Source: an uncultured Oscillospiraceae bacterium
Lineage (GTDB): Bacteria; Bacillota; Clostridia; Oscillospirales; Oscillospiraceae
Direction: 5' to 3'
Length of the DNA: 45,988 nt
NCBI GenBank assembly: GCA_934655875.1
Contig: CAKUHB010000021.1
Span: forward strand, 1 to 45,988
A program made the translations under genes and the position numbers. How positions within the stretch are numbered: position 1 is the stretch's first letter; every line of letters starts with the position of its first letter. Positions 38,577 through 45,921 of this stretch are shown one piece after another. Below the pieces are notes generated by a model. It did no database searches. It was not told where the DNA came from and saw nothing but the letters and a program-made list of their open reading frames with translations.

Positions 38577-40918
38577 TACGACGCCTGCTCCACCCGTTCA
38601 GACATCTTCGTCGTCATAAGCTGGTACAGCCTGCCGTTTTTCGGAAAATGATCCACGAAAGGCACGATGGTGCTGCCGCACTTGAGAAGCCCGTGTCCGA
38701 AATCCACGCCCGAAATGTACGAGAGCTGGTTGTCCGAAATATTGAGCAAGCGTGCCAGTTCAATGCGGTCTGTACTCGCTTGATTGAGCATGAGCAGAAA
38801 TTCGCTGTTTGCAAGCATTGTGCGGGCGGTGTGGGATTGCAGCAGGTCGTCGACATTCTGTGTCAGCCCCGTGCCGCAGGCACCATATTTGCGCATCCGT
38901 TTCCAGAGCGTGAACAGAAAATTGGTGCTGTACTCATGCTGGAACAGCAAATAGATTTCGTCGATATAGAGCCATGTATTTTTGCCGAGCTTGCGGTTGC
39001 GAATGATGCGGTTGAACACGCTGTCCAGCACGACCAGCATACCGACCGGCAGGAGCTGCTTACCGAGGTCGCGGATGTCATAGCAGAGAATACGGGAATT
39101 GGTATCCACGTTCGTGTACTTGGCAAAGGTATTGAGACTGCCCTCCGTGAACAGCTCCAACGCCAGCGCAACGTCCCGCGCTTCCGGTTCTGGCTGCTCC
39201 AAGAGCGCGGCGTGGAAGTCCTGTAATGTCGGCACAACGCCGAGATAGCCGTTTCGGATGAACTCCCGGTAGACCTGCGCGGTGCAGCGGTCGATGATGG
39301 ACTTCTCCTTGGCGGACAGTTTGCCAGCGCCCACGAGCTGTTCACAGAGGGACAACAGGAACTCGGATTTCAGCACGACGGGATTGTCGCCGTCGTTGTA
39401 TCCGGATTCCATATCGAGGGCGTTGATGTGATTGGGCGAGGTCGCGGAAATTTCAATGACCTCGCCACCCAAGCCTTCGACCAGCGGACGGTACTCTGCT
39501 TCGGGGTCAATGATGATAATGTCGTCGTTCGTGGACAGCGCGATCTCCGTGATTTCGCGCTTTGCGGCGAAGGATTTGCCGGAACCGGAGACACCAAGAA
39601 TGAAGCCATTGCCGTTCAAAAGCTCCTTGCGGTCGGCAAGGATGAGATTCTTGGAAATCGCGTTCTGCCCGTAGTAGATGCCGTGCCGGTGGCGAATTTC
39701 TTGCGCCTTGAACGGCATAAGCACAGCAAGAGCTTCTGTGGTCAGCGTCCGCAGCGCATCAATGCGCCGCAGGCCGAGCGGCAGCGCGGTGATCAGGCCG
39801 TCCTGCTGCTGGAAGCTCAGCTTTGCAAGCTGGCACAGGTGTTTTCTCGCGATGGACTGGAGCGTTTCGGTGTCGCTGTCCAGTTCCTCTTTGCTGTCTG
39901 CCAGATGCACGAGCGTGACCACAGCGAACAGCATCCGCTGGTCGCGGGTCGTAAGATCATCCAGCATCTCGCGGGTTTCCTTGCGCTGCTGCTCCAGATC
40001 ATACGGCACAACAGCGGAGAAGTTCTGGTTGCTGTTCTGCCTGCGCTGCCAGTTGGTGACGTTCGTTTCCACGCCGAGCAGCTTGTTTTCTACCTCGCGC
40101 ACCGCTTCGTCGGTAGGTACAGGGATCATGTCAATGGAGAGCATCATGCGCCGGTTAAGGTCGGTCAGCTCCAGAATCATGCTGTCTTTGATGTAGCTGG
40201 CATAGTCCTTGAGGAACAGCACACGACCGTATTGATTGCCCATCTTGAAGTAGTCCCGATGAAATTCCAGACTATCCGGGCAAATCGTATCCTTGAGGTT
40301 ATGCCCACGCTTCATGGCGGATTGCAGGTCGAACGGCAATGATGATTCATCTGGGCGGAAAAAGCCGCGCAGCACATCCAGGCGCTCGGCAGCGTCCAGC
40401 TCGTTGGAGGACGAGTTGAGGCGTGAGAGCTTGGAGGATACTTCGCCTGTCACGCGGGAGAAGAACGTGCGCGCTTCGTCCACGTTTTTCTTGTGAACGG
40501 AAACCGTGATGAACCGCTCCTGTTCCACGCTGGCGGAGCTGCCGGAGATCTTGCTTTCCAGCATCCCATTGAACTCGTTCACGAATCCGTCGAGGTTGTC
40601 TCCGCGCTGCGGGAGCAGAACGGTATCTCCAAACGCCTGCCGGTTGACCTGCTTGTTGCAGATCGTGAGCTTTGTGGTCGAGCCGCTGTCCAGCGCATTG
40701 AGCAGCTCGCTGTAACCGAGGAACATCGCGGTTTTGTCCTCTTTCGAGGCGATGGCATAGTTGATGTCCGAAAAGCGCAATGTCCGAGAGTATTTCGTAC
40801 CGAACTGAAAAATCCCATCCGCGAAGATCCACTGGATGGGAATGACGTCCTGCACGCTGCGCGGGATCTTGTAAGCTGTTCTGTCCTGCTTGATGGTGTT
40901 GTTGAGGGTTTTAATCAA
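38576..40918 (-). CDS. virB4: VirB4-family conjugation ATPase
   Basis: The 780-residue motor of the type IV secretion channel. The N-terminal half is the VirB4 helical domain; the C-terminal half is a RecA-like ATPase with Walker A GVSGSGKSFAAK (442-453) and Walker B DIIIIDPEAEYRPL (from 466), followed by WLYIDEIYLLFQ and GLTQNVDDLLQS typical of the family. The start is TTG (40918) with GGGAGGT 9 nt upstream, and it overlaps prgI by 8 nt. The order prgI-virB4-C40 is the standard core of Tn1549-like ICEs. Confidence 0.94.
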   Translation of the reverse strand: MIKTLNNTIKQDRTAYKIPRSVQDVIPIQWIFADGIFQFGTKYSRTLRFSDINYAIASKEDKTAMFLGYSELLNALDSGSTTKLTICNKQVNRQAFGDTVLLPQRGDNLDGFVNEFNGMLESKISGSSASVEQERFITVSVHKKNVDEARTFFSRVTGEVSSKLSRLNSSSNELDAAERLDVLRGFFRPDESSLPFDLQSAMKRGHNLKDTICPDSLEFHRDYFKMGNQYGRVLFLKDYASYIKDSMILELTDLNRRMMLSIDMIPVPTDEAVREVENKLLGVETNVTNWQRRQNSNQNFSAVVPYDLEQQRKETREMLDDLTTRDQRMLFAVVTLVHLADSKEELDSDTETLQSIARKHLCQLAKLSFQQQDGLITALPLGLRRIDALRTLTTEALAVLMPFKAQEIRHRHGIYYGQNAISKNLILADRKELLNGNGFILGVSGSGKSFAAKREITEIALSTNDDIIIIDPEAEYRPLVEGLGGEVIEISATSPNHINALDMESGYNDGDNPVVLKSEFLLSLCEQLVGAGKLSAKEKSIIDRCTAQVYREFIRNGYLGVVPTLQDFHAALLEQPEPEARDVALALELFTEGSLNTFAKYTNVDTNSRILCYDIRDLGKQLLPVGMLVVLDSVFNRIIRNRKLGKNTWLYIDEIYLLFQHEYSTNFLFTLWKRMRKYGACGTGLTQNVDDLLQSHTARTMLANSEFLLMLNQASTDRIELARLLNISDNQLSYISGVDFGHGLLKCGSTIVPFVDHFPKNGRLYQLMTTKMSERVEQAS

Positions 40919-41267
40919 GTGTCAGCACCTCCCGCATGGAATTGGAATCCAGCAGCAATTCTGCATACAGATTCTGCGGATGATACGAAAGAGTGCGCGG
41001 ACAGAGGACCTCGGAACGGATGACCGCCAGCAGGAAGCGCTCGGCGGGCATGCCGTTGTAGGTAAAAAAGCCGCACATGGCAAACGGGAACGCCGCCAGC
41101 ATGCACACCCAGCCGACCTCCGCCGCTCCGATAAGCGGCTTCAGACCGAAGTACGCACCGACCGCTACGCCGATGGCAAGCAACGCAAACACCATCTGCC
41201 GCAGAGATAAGCCGAACAGGATGCTCTCCTGATACCGCTGGATTTCTTTGTTGATTTTAACTTCGAT
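40911..41267 (-). CDS. prgI: PrgI-family conjugation membrane protein
   Basis: A 118-residue PrgI-type protein (VirB3-like part of the channel): EVKINKEIQRYQESILFGLS, two membrane helices (about 25-65) and FFTYNGMPAERFLLAVIRSE. The only ordinary start codon in frame is TTG at 41282, but it has no ribosome site. A strong GGAGGG lies just inside that frame and points to an ATC codon at 41267, directly before the conserved EVKINKE. I place the start there as an unusual AUC start; with TTG the protein would be 123 residues. It overlaps virB4 by 8 nt. Confidence 0.85.
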   Translation of the reverse strand: MEVKINKEIQRYQESILFGLSLRQMVFALLAIGVAVGAYFGLKPLIGAAEVGWVCMLAAFPFAMCGFFTYNGMPAERFLLAVIRSEVLCPRTLSYHPQNLYAELLLDSNSMREVLTLD

Positions 41268-41307
41268 GATGAATCCCTCCAATTTTTAAGTTTCTTTGGA
41301 TTGACCC

Positions 41308-41336
41308 TTGAATTTTTTCTTGTTCCAAGCTAACAT
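41308..41336 (+). promoter_or_regulatory. Promoter of the plus-strand cargo
   Basis: TTGAAT 41308-41313, 17-nt spacer, TAACAT 41331-41336, 29 nt before the first cargo gene. Confidence 0.5.
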
Positions 41337-41365
41337 GGCACAAATTCTCTAAAGGAGGTCGTGCC

Positions 41366-41602
41366 ATGTTGATGATCGTATTTGGGGCAGGCTACCTGCT
41401 CCTGTCTGTACTGTTTCATGCCGCATCGCTGCTGCACCTCGGTCTGCCGCTTTTGTACGCGCTGCTTGTGCCGACACTGTTCTCCGGTTGGTATTACAGC
41501 CACTACGCGCTGGCAAACGGGATCTGGTATGCGCTCATTGTTCTAGGACTGATTTCGTGGGGCGTGTCGCTAGTGCGAAAGATTCGCAGTGTTATCCGCT
41601 GA
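41366..41602 (+). CDS. Small hydrophobic membrane protein
   Basis: A 78-residue protein of two to three membrane helices (about 2-22, 27-45 and 50-68) with a short basic tail (VRKIRSVIR), so the C-terminus is probably cytoplasmic. AAAGGAGGT lies 7 nt before the ATG. It is on the strand opposite to the transfer genes, divergent from prgI. No family is recognised; it may be cargo linked to the toxin-antitoxin-like genes that follow, though 60 nt and a new promoter separate them. Confidence 0.7.
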   Translation: MLMIVFGAGYLLLSVLFHAASLLHLGLPLLYALLVPTLFSGWYYSHYALANGIWYALIVLGLISWGVSLVRKIRSVIR

Positions 41603-41612
41603 CGTGTTCCGC

Positions 41613-41640
41613 TTGAAAAAATCTGTAGTTTGGATATAAT
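41613..41640 (+). promoter_or_regulatory. Promoter of the DUF3791-DUF3990 operon
   Basis: TTGAAA 41613-41618, 16-nt spacer, TATAAT 41635-41640, 22 nt before the first ATG. Confidence 0.75.
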
Positions 41641-41662
41641 AGAATAAAAAGGGGGCGTCTGT

Positions 41663-41860
41663 ATGAGCACATTATCTTTCAAAGCCTTTTGTATTGAATA
41701 CTATGCCGCGCATATCAGGTGGCCCAGCAATGAGGTCTATGCGCTGTTTGAACGAACGGGACTTCTGAAATTGCTCGACGAAGACTACGAAGACCTGCAC
41801 GGCATGAGTATGGAATACCTGATGCAGTTTTTTGACCGGTATCTGGAGGGTGCGGCATGA
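41663..41860 (+). CDS. DUF3791 family small protein
   Basis: A 65-residue protein of DUF3791 type: FKAFCIEYYAAHIRWPSNEV, YALFERTGLLKLLDEDYEDL, HGMSMEYLMQFFDRYLEG. Proteins of this family sit beside DUF3990 genes across Bacillota and are likely antitoxin-like partners. Its stop codon overlaps the DUF3990 start (ATGA). A consensus-like promoter lies just upstream, so this gene leads the operon, as antitoxins usually do. Direct proof of an antitoxin role is not available from sequence. Confidence 0.78.
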   Translation: MSTLSFKAFCIEYYAAHIRWPSNEVYALFERTGLLKLLDEDYEDLHGMSMEYLMQFFDRYLEGAA

Positions 41861-42366
41861 TTTTGTATCACGGAAGTACGATGGAGGTTTCGCAGCCGCG
41901 TATTCTCAAATCTGAAGTCGGTCGCGATTTTGGCTTTGCATTCTATACCACGGATATTCAGGCACAAGCCGAACGTTGGGCCAGACGCCGCGCCATGATC
42001 GAGAGCCGCCGCACAAAAACGGAAGTTTTGCCCATTGTCAGCGCGTACGAATGGGACGAAAATGCCGCAAGGCAGCTTCGGTTTTTGCAGTTTGACGGTG
42101 CGAGCATGGAATGGCTGGATTTGGTCGTAACCTACCGCAGCCGAGCAGATTATTCTCACGGCTATGACATTGTCGAGGGCAAAATTGCAAATGATAACGT
42201 TGGTGAAACCGTTTCTTACGTCATGCAGGGAATCATGCGCAAAGAAGACGCCATCGAGCGTTTGCGGTTTGAACAAATCAACAATCAAATCGCGTTCTGC
42301 ACGGAAGCGGCCCTGCGCACGCTGCGTTTTCAGAACAGCTATATCTGCGGGAGTGTGAATCCATGA
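41857..42366 (+). CDS. DUF3990 protein, ADP-ribosyltransferase-like putative toxin
   Basis: A 169-residue DUF3990 protein. The fold is ADP-ribosyltransferase-like: ILYHGSTMEVSQPRIL (residues 2-17, NAD-binding His motif), GRDFGFAFYTT (22-32), then MEWLDLVVTYR, YDIVEGKIANDNV (103-115) and NQIAFCTEAALRTLRF (143-158), where an acidic catalytic residue is expected. It overlaps both neighbours by ATGA junctions, forming a three-gene unit DUF3791-DUF3990-small protein. A toxin role by ADP-ribosylation is a family-level inference; the target is unknown. Confidence 0.8.
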   Translation: MILYHGSTMEVSQPRILKSEVGRDFGFAFYTTDIQAQAERWARRRAMIESRRTKTEVLPIVSAYEWDENAARQLRFLQFDGASMEWLDLVVTYRSRADYSHGYDIVEGKIANDNVGETVSYVMQGIMRKEDAIERLRFEQINNQIAFCTEAALRTLRFQNSYICGSVNP

Positions 42367-42593
42367 ATCACAGCACAACACGCGCAACGATCCTGCCAGA
42401 GATCATCCAAAAAATTATGGCGCACGATCATCTGAGCGAAGATGAAGCGCTAAGAGCGTTTTATTCCTCGGCAACCGGCGCATCTTTTGCTGACGATGAG
42501 ACCGGACTTTACGGTCAGTCTCCAAATTATATCTTTGGTTTATTTTTGGAAGAACAGCGTGAGCGGGCGCTAGTACAGCAAGAACCGCAATAG
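42363..42593 (+). CDS. Small partner of DUF3990 (DUF3791-like)
   Basis: A 76-residue protein: ILPEIIQKIMAHDHLSEDEA, LRAFYSSATGASFADDETGL, YGQSPNYIFGLFLEEQRERA. This pattern (short helices, then DDETGLYGQSP) is a frequent companion of DUF3990 genes. It starts inside the DUF3990 stop codon (ATGA). It is probably a second component of the same toxin-antitoxin-like unit; whether it or the upstream DUF3791 protein neutralises the toxin is unknown. Confidence 0.72.
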   Translation: MNHSTTRATILPEIIQKIMAHDHLSEDEALRAFYSSATGASFADDETGLYGQSPNYIFGLFLEEQRERALVQQEPQ

Positions 42594-42643
42594 TATATTG
42601 ATGACATTCCTATTATGCAGCCTGAAAGCGGAAGTGATAAATT

Positions 42644-42883
42644 ATGAAGACGATTGCGTATTATATGAATCTTCCGTATCGGATGGAACTTCTTCCAGGC
42701 ACGGAGGAAGGCGGTTTTGTAGCCTCGTATCCGGAGCTGCGCGGCTGCCTGACCAGCGGCGAAACGGCAGAAGCGGCGCTAAAAAACATGCAGGACTGCA
42801 AACGCGAATGGCTGGCTGCCGCGCTGGAAGATGGCTATGAGATTCCAAAGCCTGCGTCCGACGTGAAATACACCAACCATTGA
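42644..42883 (+). CDS. HicB-like antitoxin without HicA
   Basis: A 79-residue HicB-family protein with the partial RNase H-like fold: MELLPGTEEGGFVASYPELR, GCLTSGETAEAALKNMQDCK, REWLAAALEDGYEIPKP. It lacks a C-terminal DNA-binding domain. No HicA (small dsRBD-like toxin) gene is found on either side, so it is an orphan or protects against a toxin encoded elsewhere. The ribosome site (CGGAAGTGA) is weak. Confidence 0.78.
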   Translation: MKTIAYYMNLPYRMELLPGTEEGGFVASYPELRGCLTSGETAEAALKNMQDCKREWLAAALEDGYEIPKPASDVKYTNH

Positions 42884-42904
42884 CCGTTGAATCGAGGTAA
42901 TTAT

Positions 42905-43114
42905 TTGGACGATCAATTTCGTTTTTTCACCTATCTGCTGGAAAGCTATGCTCAGCATAAGAACACGACGGCTGGGGCAGTGCTAAAAACGTTGGACGAA
43001 AAAGGACTCACCGATTTCGTCTACAATATGTATGATCTGTACCATGTCGAAGCGATTGAAAATGCGTATATGGATTTGGACAGTTTGATTGCAACGGGCC
43101 AGCCTGCATGGTAA
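42905..43114 (+). CDS. Second DUF3791-type small protein
   Basis: A 69-residue protein: FRFFTYLLESYAQHKNTTAG, AVLKTLDEKGLTDFVYNMYD, LYHVEAIENAYMDLDSLIAT. The start chosen is TTG 42905 with GAGGT 7-8 nt upstream; an earlier TTG at 42887 has no ribosome site, and there is no early ATG. It is followed by a DUF2442 gene after 25 nt, a pairing common in Clostridia. It is probably the helper half of a small toxin-antitoxin-like pair. Confidence 0.7.
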   Translation: MDDQFRFFTYLLESYAQHKNTTAGAVLKTLDEKGLTDFVYNMYDLYHVEAIENAYMDLDSLIATGQPAW

Positions 43115-43139
43115 GCTGCCTGAAATGCAGGGTGATAGT

Positions 43140-43394
43140 ATGCTGCCAAGAATCAAAGAAGTGAAGCCCATGCCGGATTACTGTCTGCGCATCGTGTTCG
43201 ATGATGGACGCAAGGTTTTGTATGATGTAAAAGAAGATATGGATCAAATCGAGAGCTATCGGGATCTGGCGACGATTCACGGCCTGTTTAATCAGGTGCA
43301 GCTTGACCCGAGCCGTACCTGTGTGTACTGGAATGATGAGATCGACCTGCCAAGCGACACGCTGTACGAATACGGGAAGTCAATTGCATCCTGA
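43140..43394 (+). CDS. DUF2442 domain-containing protein
   Basis: An 84-residue DUF2442 protein: MLPRIKEVKPMPDYCLRIVF, DDGRKVLYDVKEDM, FNQVQLDPSRTCVYWNDEID, LPSDTLYEYGKSI. Family members bind as small beta-rich subunits in toxin-antitoxin-like pairs. ATG 43140 has CAGGGTGA 4-5 nt before it. It is the last gene of the plus-strand cargo before a terminator. Confidence 0.8.
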   Translation: MLPRIKEVKPMPDYCLRIVFDDGRKVLYDVKEDMDQIESYRDLATIHGLFNQVQLDPSRTCVYWNDEIDLPSDTLYEYGKSIAS

Positions 43395-43436
43395 TCACAG
43401 TAAGACAGGCCATGTAATAGAATTTCTCTGATGCCA

Positions 43437-43467
43437 ACCTCCATCCAACTGCGGATGGAGGGTTTCT
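43437..43467 (+). terminator. Terminator between the cargo and the VirB6-like gene
   Basis: A 9-bp perfect stem (43439-43447 with 43454-43462), 6-nt loop, then gtttctc. It lies between convergent genes and may serve both. Confidence 0.65.
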
Positions 43468-44309
43468 CATCCAAGTCCCATCAATTCCCGGATGATACGG
43501 TCGGACATTTTGATGGAGCCGACCAGCACCAGCATATTGAACACCAACTCGCCAATATAGTTCCAGACGACCGTTGCCGGGGCAAGCCCTTCCGTTACGA
43601 CGGGTGGACTGGACGCGAATTGTGAGAAAATAATACAGGCCAGCAAAATGACACAGCCCTCCAAGCAGATGGCGGCGTAGCTCTTGATGAACGCCATGCC
43701 AATGTTGCTGGAGGGCTGCCCTGCAAAGCTCGACAGCGGGATTGGTGCAATCGCCGTCGCCATGTAGAGCTTAAAAAAGCGGCCGTAGACGGTCAAAATC
43801 ATGACGAGCGACAGCACCCAGATGAACAGCGAGCCGAGCAGCGTCACCGCCCAGAGCGGAATGCTTTCCAGCAGACCCACATCTTCAATCGTCGACGCGA
43901 TCTCGGCAGGCAGCGTGGATGCTTCCATTGCCGAAAGACCGGACGCGCCCATGATCGTCTGGATCGCTCCCTGCGCAATCGAGAACAGCGCCGTCATCAG
44001 CTCCATGCCGTAGGTGACCGCCGCCTGTGCCAGTATAAAACGGATGAAGCATTTGAATGCCACTTCCGGGCGTTTCAGTTCCGTAAAGCTGCCGCAGGTT
44101 TTCATGACGCCGATCACAAAGAACAGCACCAGAAGCGCATACGCGATTGCCTTCAGCGCGTCGTTGATCCCGACAATCACATTCCAGATCCCGCCGCCTT
44201 TGAAATTCTCCGGGCTGGTGGTCAACAGCGTCCAAATCTCAGACAGCTTACTGTTCCACGTTTCCAGCGAGGAATTGAGGTTATCTATGATCCAGTTTCC
44301 ACTTGAGAT
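43467..44309 (-). CDS. VirB6/TrbL-like conjugation membrane protein
   Basis: A polytopic channel protein, 280 residues from the start used here. It has about six hydrophobic segments (AIAYALLVLFFVIGVM, WAVTLLGSLFIWVLSLVMIL, CVILLACIIFSQF) and the family's KTCGSFTELKRPEVAFKCFI and YMATAIAPIPLSSFAG. The usual start would be TTG at 44225, which has no ribosome site and removes a conserved-looking N-terminus (NWIIDNLNSSLETWNSKL). GGAGGTGAT lies 7 nt before an in-frame ATC at 44309, so I extend to there. It lies between the VirB2-like gene and the inserted cargo. Confidence 0.82.
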   Translation of the reverse strand: MSSGNWIIDNLNSSLETWNSKLSEIWTLLTTSPENFKGGGIWNVIVGINDALKAIAYALLVLFFVIGVMKTCGSFTELKRPEVAFKCFIRFILAQAAVTYGMELMTALFSIAQGAIQTIMGASGLSAMEASTLPAEIASTIEDVGLLESIPLWAVTLLGSLFIWVLSLVMILTVYGRFFKLYMATAIAPIPLSSFAGQPSSNIGMAFIKSYAAICLEGCVILLACIIFSQFASSPPVVTEGLAPATVVWNYIGELVFNMLVLVGSIKMSDRIIRELMGLG

Positions 44310-44330
44310 GGTATCACCTCCAGTTGTATC

Positions 44331-44354
44331 GGGGAGAGCAGTTTCGCTCTCCCC
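44331..44354. other. Intercistronic hairpin
   Basis: A 9-bp perfect stem ggggagagc/gctctcccc (44331-44339 with 44346-44354) between the VirB2-like and VirB6-like genes, with no T run. It may be a processing or attenuation element ahead of the VirB6-like ribosome site. Confidence 0.55.
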
Positions 44355-44363
44355 ATATTCTTA

Positions 44364-44678
44364 TCAGCCGGTGATCAGCGTCAGGATCTCCTTGGTGAAT
44401 GTAATGACAATGCCGCCTGCGACGGTCAGGATGCCGTTCGCGCGCTGCGACGGATCGTGCGACTTGAGAGACAAACCGACCTGCAAAATGCCGAAGCCGA
44501 GCAGGATCAAGCCGACGGCGCGAATGAGCGAGAAAATGAAGTCACTCAGGTTATTCACTACAGCAAGCGGATCACCGTCTGCCGCGAAAGCCGGGACAAC
44601 AAAAACCGCCAGCATGAAAAACACGCTGGCGAAGATGGAATAGAGCCGCTTGGCTTTGGATTCAAAAGGTTTCTTCAA
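44364..44678 (-). CDS. VirB2/Maff2-like small conjugation protein
   Basis: A 104-residue protein. A signal-like N-terminal helix (IFASVFFMLAVFVVPAFAA, cleavage near residue 33) is followed by two hydrophobic helices (FIFSLIRAVGLILLGFGILQ and ILTVAGGIVITFTKEILTLI), the pattern of VirB2/TrbC-type pilin-like subunits in Gram-positive ICEs. The start is TTG 44678 with GGGGGA upstream, overlapping the virD4 stop codon by 4 nt (TTGA). Confidence 0.8.
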   Translation of the reverse strand: MKKPFESKAKRLYSIFASVFFMLAVFVVPAFAADGDPLAVVNNLSDFIFSLIRAVGLILLGFGILQVGLSLKSHDPSQRANGILTVAGGIVITFTKEILTLITG

Positions 44679-45921
44679 TGAAATTCCCCCTTCAATGGAT
44701 TCAAATTTTCTGTGCCGCCCGCATGAAACAGCGGGCGGCCAGTGTAAACGGGCGGTTTCGTTCCATGATGAATGTAGGGCGCTGCGCCGCCGAGGGAACT
44801 GTGCGAGATTGCGGGATGGTGCATGAGATCGTACTTTTCATCCATGACCGGGCTTGCACCGCGGATGAACAGCAGCGCATAGCGATTATCCAGCTTCCGC
44901 ACCTCGTCCGGTGTCAGCAGCTCGCGCCCCGACATCTGGAAATTGGTCGAGTAAGAACCGGATTTGCCTTTCGTCTGACCATGCGTTTTCGTATCAATCG
45001 TGGCCTTGCCAAGCATCTCGGAAACGTACTTATGGGTACTGGACTCATTGCCGCCGAGATATAAAATGGTATCGCAGTTGCCGGGAATTGTCTCCCAGCT
45101 ATCCTTGTAAAGCTCTTTGATCTGTGCCATGTTCTGTATGATCACGCTTGCCGAAATGGAACGCGAGCGCATCGTCGCAAGCTCGCGCGTGAAGCCCGGC
45201 AGCGGCATAGCAGCAAACTCGTCCAGCACGAAGCGAACGTGGCGCGGCAGCGGGCCGTGGTGGATCTGGTCTGCGCTGTAATATAGGGCTTGGAACGCCT
45301 GCGCGTATAGCAAACTCACAAGGAAGTTGAACGTGTTGTCGTTATCTGGGATAACAGCGTAAAGCGCAACTTTCTTTTCGCCCAGCGTGTAAAGGTCCAT
45401 GTCGTCATGGTCGGTCAGGGCTTGGATCTGCGGCAGATTAAAGGGCGCAAGGCGGACAGCCGTACTCACCAAGATCGACTTTGCTGTCTTGCCAGCGGCT
45501 AATTTGAATACCTTATATTGCCGGACAGCGACGCTGTCCGACTTTCTGCGCTCTATGGATTCAAAGAGCAAATCGAGCGGCGAAACATGCCCTTCATCTT
45601 CCTCGCGCACCTCGGCATATTCCAGCACGCGCATGACCATTGAAAAATTCTGCTCATATTCTGGCGCTTCCTGAAACAGCATGAGGATGATCGCCTGCAG
45701 GAGTGCGGTTTCAGCTTTCGTCCAGAACGGGTCGGACTCATGGCTGCCCTTTGGGGTGGTGGACTGGATCAGGTTATTGACCAGCTTCAGCACATCCTTT
45801 TCGTCGTGCAGATAGCGGAATGGATTGTAGCCGTCCGACTGCTCCAGATTCACGAGGTCCAGAACGCGCACGTCGTAGCCCTGCTCCTTGAGATAGCCGC
45901 CCGTGGCAAGTAGCACTTTTT
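44675..45921 (-). CDS. virD4: VirD4-type coupling protein, 3' exon only (interrupted)
   Basis: The visible ~415 residues are the C-terminal part of the T4SS coupling ATPase (DNA recruitment): YLKEQGYDVRVLDLVNLEQS, GYNPFRYLHDEKDVLKLVNN, VRQYKVFKLAAGKTAKSILV, RHVRFVLDEFAAMPLPGFTR (Walker B region), NCDTILYLGGNESSTHKYVS and DNRYALLFIRGASPVMDEKY. The Walker A and DPKGE parts that should come just before are missing: upstream of GTG 45916 homology stops and an in-frame TAA appears near 45964. The sequence there looks like a group II intron 3' end, so the gene is probably split, with its 5' exon beyond the window. Confidence 0.87.

Noticed and set aside
42905..43394. DUF3791-DUF2442 pair as a HicAB or RelBE system with the HicB gene
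   Set aside because: Neither protein shows the HicA or RelE pattern; the link to HicB is only adjacency.
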